The notes under the pieces were generated by a model. It ran no database searches. It saw nothing but the letters and a program-made list of their open reading frames with translations, and was not told where the DNA came from. Shown here piece after piece: positions 6,784 to 11,491 of a stretch of DNA of 11,491 nt (position 1 is its first letter; the number at the start of each line of letters is the position of its first letter). Both the position numbers and the translations under genes were made by a program. Source of the stretch: Microbacteriaceae bacterium (GTDB taxonomy: Bacteria > Actinomycetota > Actinomycetes > Actinomycetales > Microbacteriaceae); the NCBI GenBank assembly GCA_947452355.1, contig CANGCU010000025.1, positions 1 to 11,491 on the forward strand, in the 5' to 3' direction.

Positions 6784-7917
6784 ATGAAGATTTTGGCTGC
6801 GATGAGCGGGGGCGTCGACTCTGCGGTCGCGACCGCGCGTGCGGTCGAGGCGGGTCACGACGTCACCGGCGTGCACCTCGCGCTGTCGCGCATGCCGGGA
6901 CTCTTCCGTTCGGGGTCACGCGGTTGTTGCACCGTCGAGGATTCACTCGATGCACGCCGTGCGGCCGGGATGCTCGGCATCCCCTTTTACGTGTGGGACT
7001 TCTCGGAGCAATTCACCGAGGCCGTCGTCGACGATTTCATCGCGGAATACGCCGCGGGTCGAACCCCGAACCCGTGCATGCGCTGCAACGAACGCATCAA
7101 GTTCGCCGCACTGCTCGACAAAGCGATCGATCTCGGATTTGATGCGGTCGTGACCGGCCACTACGCGAACGTGACGATGGCGGTGGATGGAACCCCCGAA
7201 CTTCACCGCGCGAGCGCGTGGGCGAAGGACCAGTCGTATGTTCTCGGTGTGTTGACGACCGACCAGTTGCGTCACGCGATGTTCCCGCTAGGGGACACCC
7301 CGAGCAAAACGCTCGTGCGCGAAGAGGCGGAACGCCGCGGGCTGTCCGTCGCGAACAAGCCCGACAGCCACGACATTTGTTTCATCCCCGAAGGAGATAC
7401 ACGGGATTGGCTCGCCGAGCGAATACCGATGGAGTCGGGCGACATCGTGGACACCGACGGAAAAGTGTTGGGGCACCACGACGGTGCGCAAGCCTTCACG
7501 GTCGGTCAACGCAAGGGGCTCGGGCTCGGAGTTCCGTCCGCGGACGGCCGTCCGCGCTTCGTTCTCGCCGTCAAGCCCGCGACCAACGAGGTTGTTGTCG
7601 GGGTAAAGGAAGACCTCGACATTGCTGAAATCGCGGGTGAACGTTTTTCGTGGGCGGGGAATGACCCAATCGCGTCGGGAATCGCCGAGCCGACATCCGA
7701 CGGGTTCACCGAATTTGCGTGCGAGGTTCAAATTCGCGCACACGCCGACCCGGTGCCCGCGGTCGCGTTCGCTCGTGGCGGCGAGGTCGTGGTCGTTCCC
7801 GACGAACCGCTCAACGGGGTGGCGACGGGTCAGACCGCGGTCGTCTATGTCGGAACTCGAGTCCTCGGGCAATTCACAATTGACCGGACTGTGTCGGCGA
7901 CGGCCGTTCTCCACTAG
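6784..7917 (+). CDS. mnmA: tRNA-specific 2-thiouridylase MnmA
   Basis: The 377-residue enzyme, usual length for the family, activates the C2 oxygen of the wobble uridine of tRNA-Lys, -Glu and -Gln with ATP and replaces it with sulfur. It has the N-terminal PP-loop SGGVDS (residues 8-13), the NPCMRCN motif with Cys98, a GHYA segment, the tRNA/ATP-proximal KDQSYVL, and [16 protein letters not shown] with Cys199. Cys98 and Cys199 correspond to the paired catalytic cysteines (102 and 199) of E. coli MnmA. The inserted [18 protein letters not shown] segment is in place. The C-terminal third forms the beta-barrel region (GQRKGLGLG, then [12 protein letters not shown]). Its stop codon overlaps a TAGCCT -10 candidate for the next gene. 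The adjacent cysteine desulfurase is the likely sulfur donor; whether intermediate carriers exist in this organism is unknown. Confidence 0.97.
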   Translation: MKILAAMSGGVDSAVATARAVEAGHDVTGVHLALSRMPGLFRSGSRGCCTVEDSLDARRAAGMLGIPFYVWDFSEQFTEAVVDDFIAEYAAGRTPNPCMRCNERIKFAALLDKAIDLGFDAVVTGHYANVTMAVDGTPELHRASAWAKDQSYVLGVLTTDQLRHAMFPLGDTPSKTLVREEAERRGLSVANKPDSHDICFIPEGDTRDWLAERIPMESGDIVDTDGKVLGHHDGAQAFTVGQRKGLGLGVPSADGRPRFVLAVKPATNEVVVGVKEDLDIAEIAGERFSWAGNDPIASGIAEPTSDGFTEFACEVQIRAHADPVPAVAFARGGEVVVVPDEPLNGVATGQTAVVYVGTRVLGQFTIDRTVSATAVLH

Positions 7918-7920
7918 CCT
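7915..7920 (+). promoter_or_regulatory. Candidate -10 element for the secreted orphan gene
   Basis: TAGCCT overlaps the mnmA stop codon and would start transcription near 7927, leaving a leader of about 22 bases that contains the AAGGA ribosome site at 7938-7942. A weak -35 only; low confidence. Confidence 0.35.
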
Positions 7921-7948
7921 GATGCAATACCGCAAAAAAGGAACCGCA

Positions 7949-9415
7949 ATGAAGCGCTCGATCTCGATTTTTGTGTCCCTCGCCTTGGGGCTCACGCTCG
8001 CGCCCGTTGGGGCGTCCGCGGTGTCTGCCGCAGTGCCAGCAGTCGCGTCTGTCGGGTCCACCGCGTACGGTCCGGCTGCTCTGTTGGCGGGATCAGACGA
8101 CCGAAGTAAAAAGTGTCGCCAATTCTGTGTTCAATCGACACTTCCCGAAGCCGAGCTTGAAACATTTTTCGTCAACGACAACCGTCATCTACTCACGGTC
8201 AACCAAGGATCCATCACGCTCAGGAACTTGGACACACGCAAAATTGTCGATACTGAGTTGGCGCCTGAGGGATTTAGGTTTTTCCGCGCAGCAGGCTCGT
8301 CGGATGGGACAGAAATCTATGTTTTGGCGACAGATGATGTCTCGGCTAGCCGTGTGTATCGAGTGGACACCCTTACTCTCGACCTTGACAATGTCACGCC
8401 CAGTTCGCCCTCGTACCCGATCGGTGGTTACGAATTCGCTGTTATGCCGGACCATTCTGGCTTTCTCGCAACGGCCGCACATGAAGGGTATTTATATCTT
8501 TGTCGCTTTTCGGAAACAGGGGCCGAGCTCGGCTGCAGCGACCATTTTTCCTCATCGGGGCAGTCAACATCCGACATTCACTTTCATTACTCGAATCAAT
8601 TCGCTTATCTAATCGGCGCTGACGACAAGTTTTTCACGTTCACCCTTTCTGATATGACCTTCACCCAGGACACTATTGCGGCCCTCAACACCGTCAACTT
8701 CCAGAATTCCGCGTCTCTTGATTCCGGCTCGATTTATCTTGCCGAAAATTACGGGGAGTCCGACGCGGCAGTGACCAGAGTTTTCGAGGTGTCGACCACG
8801 TCTAAGGAAGTCACCAACACACTCGAAATTCCTGGTCGCGTGAACATTTACGACGTGCTCGCTGTCCCATGGGGTTTCTTTGTTCTGGGGCAAACGTATG
8901 ATTCACGTGGTCGTCCTCAGAAATATGCCAGTGTCTTCGAGGTCGAAATCTACGCGGGATTTGAGGTGAGGAACATCATCACGATTCCCAATGCTCGTGG
9001 TGGAGAGGCGTCCGTGACGGCTCTCTCTCGTGACCTGAATACCAACTATGTGCTTGCCTCTGGCGACGGGGTACCGACCTCCGTCATCCCAAACGAGGGC
9101 GCATTTATCGACAACACCGCTGACTACCGCTGCGGGATAGGTTGGACGGTCAGGTGGAATTACCAAAACCTCCAGCCGGGAAAACCCGTGAAGGTTTATG
9201 ACATCTATCTTCGTGGCGCACTTGGCGGCAAGTGGACAAAGACCGCGTCCGTCAATGCGGGTGGCGAGCACGAGTACGAATTGACAGGGGCCTCGGTTGG
9301 TCAGCTGCTCAAGGTGCTTCCCCGCAAAGTAAAGGGCTTGTCATATCGTCCGATTTTCTTGGAGACTGGCGCGCCCGGGATGCCCCACCCTCGAACTCGT
9401 CAACCGCGCTGTTAG
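7949..9415 (+). CDS. Secreted beta-propeller-like protein, function unknown
   Basis: The start at ATG 7949 is supported by AAAAAAGGA with 6-base spacing and by the signal peptide that follows at once (KRS, hydrophobic core, ASA at 22-24 as a probable signal peptidase I site). An in-frame ATG at 7922 would add nine residues before it, and the frame is open further upstream inside mnmA. The 488-residue product is exported. Residues of about 60-400 show repeated strand-turn blocks of the sort seen in beta-propellers (for example GSITLRNLDTRKIVDTEL, GTEIYVLATDD, GSIYLAENYG); blade number cannot be fixed by eye. A separate C-terminal beta-rich domain starts near CGIGWTVRWNY. Cysteines near the N-terminus and in the middle suggest disulfides. 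The gene looks AT-richer than its neighbours. No catalytic motif, LPxTG or lipobox was seen. Confidence 0.8.
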   Translation: MKRSISIFVSLALGLTLAPVGASAVSAAVPAVASVGSTAYGPAALLAGSDDRSKKCRQFCVQSTLPEAELETFFVNDNRHLLTVNQGSITLRNLDTRKIVDTELAPEGFRFFRAAGSSDGTEIYVLATDDVSASRVYRVDTLTLDLDNVTPSSPSYPIGGYEFAVMPDHSGFLATAAHEGYLYLCRFSETGAELGCSDHFSSSGQSTSDIHFHYSNQFAYLIGADDKFFTFTLSDMTFTQDTIAALNTVNFQNSASLDSGSIYLAENYGESDAAVTRVFEVSTTSKEVTNTLEIPGRVNIYDVLAVPWGFFVLGQTYDSRGRPQKYASVFEVEIYAGFEVRNIITIPNARGGEASVTALSRDLNTNYVLASGDGVPTSVIPNEGAFIDNTADYRCGIGWTVRWNYQNLQPGKPVKVYDIYLRGALGGKWTKTASVNAGGEHEYELTGASVGQLLKVLPRKVKGLSYRPIFLETGAPGMPHPRTRQPRC

Positions 9416-9439
9416 CGGACGGCGACAGAGCGCGCATGG

Positions 9440-9445
9440 CAGACT
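9440..9445 (+). promoter_or_regulatory. Candidate -10 element for a leaderless dxr transcript
   Basis: CAGACT ends 6 bases before the dxr GTG at 9452, the same spacing and nearly the same hexamer as TAGACT before mnmA. No Shine-Dalgarno site precedes the GTG. The C in first position weakens the match to TAnnnT. Confidence 0.33.
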
Positions 9446-9451
9446 TGCCCT

Positions 9452-10534
9452 GTGCGTGACGTCATCATCCTCGGAAGCACCGGGTCCATCGGGACCCAGG
9501 CGCTCGACATCGTTCGCGACAATCCCGACCGCTTTCGTGTCGTCGGTCTGGTTGCGGGGCGTAACCGCGAACTAGCCGAGGCGCAGGCGGCCGAATTTGG
9601 TGTGGCGAACGTGGCCTACGGCGCCGAGGACGCGGTCGCCTTGATTGAGGCTACGACCGCCGATGTCGTGCTCAACGGCATCACGGGTGCAGTCGGGCTT
9701 GCGCCAACTCTCGCGGCGCTTGCGACGGGTGCGACTCTCGCGCTCGCGAACAAAGAATCGCTCATCATCGGGGGAGCACTCGTCAAGGATCTGGTCAAAC
9801 CGGGTCAATTGGTCCCGGTCGATTCGGAACACTCGGCTCTCGCCCAAGCACTGATGGCGGGAACACACGCCGAGGTCGCCAAACTAATCGTCACGGCGAG
9901 CGGCGGACCCTTCCGCGGTTTCACCCGCGAACAACTCGCCGGCGTAACGCCAGCGCAAGCGGCCAAACACCCAACGTGGAACATGGGTTCAGTCATCACG
10001 ACCAACTCAGCGACCCTCGTCAACAAGGGGCTCGAGGTCATCGAAGCGTACCTTTTGTTCGACATCCCGTTCGACCGCATCGAGGTGACGGTGCACCCGC
10101 AATCCGTCGTCCACTCGCTCGTCGAGTTCGTCGACGGTTCGACGATGGCCCAATGCTCGCCGCCTGACATGCACCTTCCGATAGCGCTCGGCCTCGACTG
10201 GCCAAACCGAATTCCGGGGGCAACGACCGCGATCGACTGGACTGGCTCTCACGACTGGACCTTCGAACCCTTAGACGAGGCAGTGTTCCCCGCGGTGCGA
10301 CTCGCACGCCAGGTCGGCGTCGCCGGCTCGACGTTCCCCGCTGTTTACAACGCCGCTAACGAAGTCGCGGTCGAGGCGTTCAACGCCGGAGCGATCGGCT
10401 TCCTCGACATCGTCGACACCATCGAACGCGTTGTGGACGAGCACGACGCGCCCGTGACCCTCGACCTCGAGGGATTACTCGCGGCTGACGCGTGGGCGCG
10501 CGAATCGGCTAAGAGTTTCCTGAGCAAACGGTAG
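9452..10534 (+). CDS. dxr: 1-deoxy-D-xylulose 5-phosphate reductoisomerase
   Basis: The 360-residue cytoplasmic enzyme converts DXP to 2-C-methyl-D-erythritol 4-phosphate with NADPH and a divalent metal, the second step of the MEP isoprenoid pathway. The N-terminal Rossmann motif [12 protein letters not shown] begins at residue 8. [11 protein letters not shown] follows, then VDSEHSA with Asp124 and Glu126, the flexible-loop segment [27 protein letters not shown] with Asn191, Lys192 and Glu195. Asp124, Glu126 and Glu195 correspond to the metal ligands Asp150, Glu152 and Glu231 of E. coli [20 protein letters not shown] and the [11 protein letters not shown] helix complete the fold. The GTG start is the only one that keeps the first strand intact. 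The following gene is an M50 protease, an order common in Actinobacteria, where ispG (gcpE) usually comes next. Confidence 0.97.
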   Translation: MRDVIILGSTGSIGTQALDIVRDNPDRFRVVGLVAGRNRELAEAQAAEFGVANVAYGAEDAVALIEATTADVVLNGITGAVGLAPTLAALATGATLALANKESLIIGGALVKDLVKPGQLVPVDSEHSALAQALMAGTHAEVAKLIVTASGGPFRGFTREQLAGVTPAQAAKHPTWNMGSVITTNSATLVNKGLEVIEAYLLFDIPFDRIEVTVHPQSVVHSLVEFVDGSTMAQCSPPDMHLPIALGLDWPNRIPGATTAIDWTGSHDWTFEPLDEAVFPAVRLARQVGVAGSTFPAVYNAANEVAVEAFNAGAIGFLDIVDTIERVVDEHDAPVTLDLEGLLAADAWARESAKSFLSKR

Positions 10535-10549
10535 AGCCGCTCAACCGCG

Positions 10550-10563
10550 TCGCGGGTCGCGGG
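10550..10563 (+). repeat. Tandem 7-bp direct repeat upstream of the protease gene
   Basis: TCGCGGG occurs twice without a gap (10550-10556 and 10557-10563), immediately before the TAACCT -10 candidate. It may be chance in a GC-rich spacer or a small binding site. Confidence 0.5.
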
Positions 10564-10569
10564 TAACCT
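10564..10569 (+). promoter_or_regulatory. Candidate -10 element for a leaderless site-2 protease transcript
   Basis: TAACCT fits TAnnnT and ends 7 bases before the ATG at 10577, the spacing expected if transcription begins at the start codon. A GAGG (10571-10574) lies only two bases from ATG, too close to act as a normal ribosome site. Confidence 0.45.
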
Positions 10570-10576
10570 TGAGGTC

Positions 10577-11491
10577 ATGGAGTTAGTTCTGTGGATCGCG
10601 GGTGTTCTGGTTTTGGCTGTCGGAATCGCCATCTCGATCGGTCTTCACGAACTCGGACACTTCTATCCCGCTCGAAAGTTCGGCGTTTTCGTCGGGTCGT
10701 TCATGATTGGTTTCGGTCCGACGGTGTGGTCACGAAAATACGGTGAAACGGAATTCGGCATCAAAGCCATTCCGCTCGGCGGATACGTCGCGCTGTCGGG
10801 CATGTACCCCACAACCGCAAACTCGAACAAACCCGGCTTCCGCCTTTTCCGAACTCTCGTCCAGGACGCACGAGACGCCTCGGCCGAGACGATTACCGAC
10901 GAATCGCGCGCGTTCTACCGTTTGCCAGTTCTCAAGAAAATCATCGTGATGCTCGGTGGTCCGTTCATGAACCTCGTCATCGCCACCGTGTTGTTCCTAG
11001 TGTTGTTTTCCGGCATCGGCATTGTCGGCGCAACGACGACAATCGGATCACTGTCGGATTGTGTCCTTCCCGTCACCTCGACGCGAACGGACTGTGCGAC
11101 GACCGACCCGAAGGCCCCAGCCGCAATCGCGGGCTTCCACGTCGGCGACCGCATCGTGTCAATCAACAGCGAGCCGGTTTCCGACTGGGATTCCGGCACC
11201 GCAATCATCCGTAAATCCGCCGGGAGCGAACTCGAGGTTGTCGTCGAGCGAGACGGGCAGCACATCGCACTCGCGGTGACGCCGGTTGCCGCCCTTCGGT
11301 ATGCGTTCGATGCAGCGGGGAATCCCATTCTTGGTCCCGACGGAAAACCGACAACGGCCACGGTGGGTTTCATCGGTATCGGCCCGACCTCGGCCCGACA
11401 ACAGCAGTCGCCGGTCGTCGCAATGTCCGCAATGGGCGAAAACATCGCTCAGGTCGGAACGCTCATTCTCGACTTGCCGAACCGTATGACC
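10577..11491 (+). CDS. M50 site-2 intramembrane zinc metalloprotease, RseP/Rip1-like (3' end outside window)
   Basis: The frame is open from ATG 10577 to the window end, giving the first 305 residues; the C-terminal membrane segments are missing. Helix 1 carries the zinc motif HELGH (24-28: His24, Glu25, His28), followed by PARKFGVFVGSFMIGFGP and IPLGGYVALSGMYP, typical of the RseP/Rip1/YluC group. Helix 2 (about 122-152) includes GGPFMNLVIA. A PDZ domain follows (about 180-235; AGFHVGDRIVSINSEPVSDW). The third zinc ligand, in the conserved Asp-Gly helix, lies beyond the window. Such proteases cut transmembrane anti-sigma factors or other single-span proteins in regulated intramembrane proteolysis; in Mycobacterium the relative Rip1 governs envelope stress and cell division. 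Position behind dxr is the usual actinobacterial arrangement. Substrate here is unknown. Confidence 0.95.
   Translation, partial: MELVLWIAGVLVLAVGIAISIGLHELGHFYPARKFGVFVGSFMIGFGPTVWSRKYGETEFGIKAIPLGGYVALSGMYPTTANSNKPGFRLFRTLVQDARDASAETITDESRAFYRLPVLKKIIVMLGGPFMNLVIATVLFLVLFSGIGIVGATTTIGSLSDCVLPVTSTRTDCATTDPKAPAAIAGFHVGDRIVSINSEPVSDWDSGTAIIRKSAGSELEVVVERDGQHIALAVTPVAALRYAFDAAGNPILGPDGKPTTATVGFIGIGPTSARQQQSPVVAMSAMGENIAQVGTLILDLPNRMT

Noticed and set aside
7622..7948. N-terminal extension of the secreted protein gene into mnmA
   Set aside because: The frame is open, but the extension would bury the signal peptide behind 109 residues of mnmA-shadow sequence. ATG 7949 has a good ribosome site.
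7288..8061. A 257-codon open frame on the minus strand across the mnmA end and the secreted gene start
   Set aside because: It spans two well-supported genes on the opposite strand, and its Arg/Asp-rich product shows no domain or ribosome site.
10545..10562. CCGCG/CGCGG pairing after dxr, considered as a terminator
   Set aside because: The nearest pairing leaves a one-base loop and the longer one has eight bases with only a five-pair stem. No T-run follows, and the region better fits a promoter.
1..11491. CRISPR array, tRNA, insertion sequence, toxin-antitoxin or anti-phage cassette
   Set aside because: No regularly spaced repeats, no tRNA-like cloverleaf, no transposase or terminal inverted repeats and no paired small toxin/antitoxin genes were seen on either strand.

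Overview
The window reads as chromosomal DNA from a moderately GC-rich actinobacterium, most likely a member of the Microbacteriaceae. This rests on protein character (actinobacterial-type MnmA, a FilP/DivIVA-like coiled-coil protein, the short CxxC 'ATP/GTP-binding' protein) and on the dxr followed by M50 site-2 protease order that is typical of Actinobacteria. No genus is assigned. No rRNA, tRNA, CRISPR array, insertion sequence or phage gene was seen, and coding density is very high: the longest gene-free stretch is 118 bases (3610-3727).

Layout. (1) 2-1451, plus strand: a tightly overlapping three-gene set, namely the C-terminal part of a secreted lysozyme-like/lytic transglycosylase protein, a 93-residue putative zinc-binding protein and an alpha/beta hydrolase, joined by ATGA and TAATG overlaps. 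(2) 1448-3609, minus strand: an AI-2E-family membrane protein translationally coupled (ATGA) behind a long DivIVA/FilP-like coiled-coil protein. Its tail overlaps the hydrolase gene tail-to-tail by 4 bases. (3) 3610-3727: a divergent intergenic region with two opposed TAAACT -10 candidates and a 13-14 bp imperfect inverted repeat. (4) 3728-5494, plus: a 588-residue three-segment membrane protein of unknown function with an internal lipobox. (5) 5562-7917, plus: a cysteine desulfurase followed by MnmA, which together form a plausible sulfur relay for 2-thiouridine at tRNA position 34. (6) 7949-9415, plus: an orphan secreted beta-rich protein that looks AT-richer than its neighbours. (7) 9452-11491, plus: dxr (second step of the MEP isoprenoid pathway) and the start of an RseP/Rip1-like intramembrane protease running off the window end.

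Most of this is conserved actinobacterial housekeeping and envelope DNA. I found no convincing new defence or mobile system. The points most worth a second look are the dyad in the divergent promoter region, the internal lipobox with a possible internal start in the 588-residue protein, the cysteine desulfurase lacking the usual PLP-contacting Gln, the atypical secreted orphan between mnmA and dxr, and the recurrent -10-like hexamers placed 6-7 bases before start codons (candidate leaderless genes).
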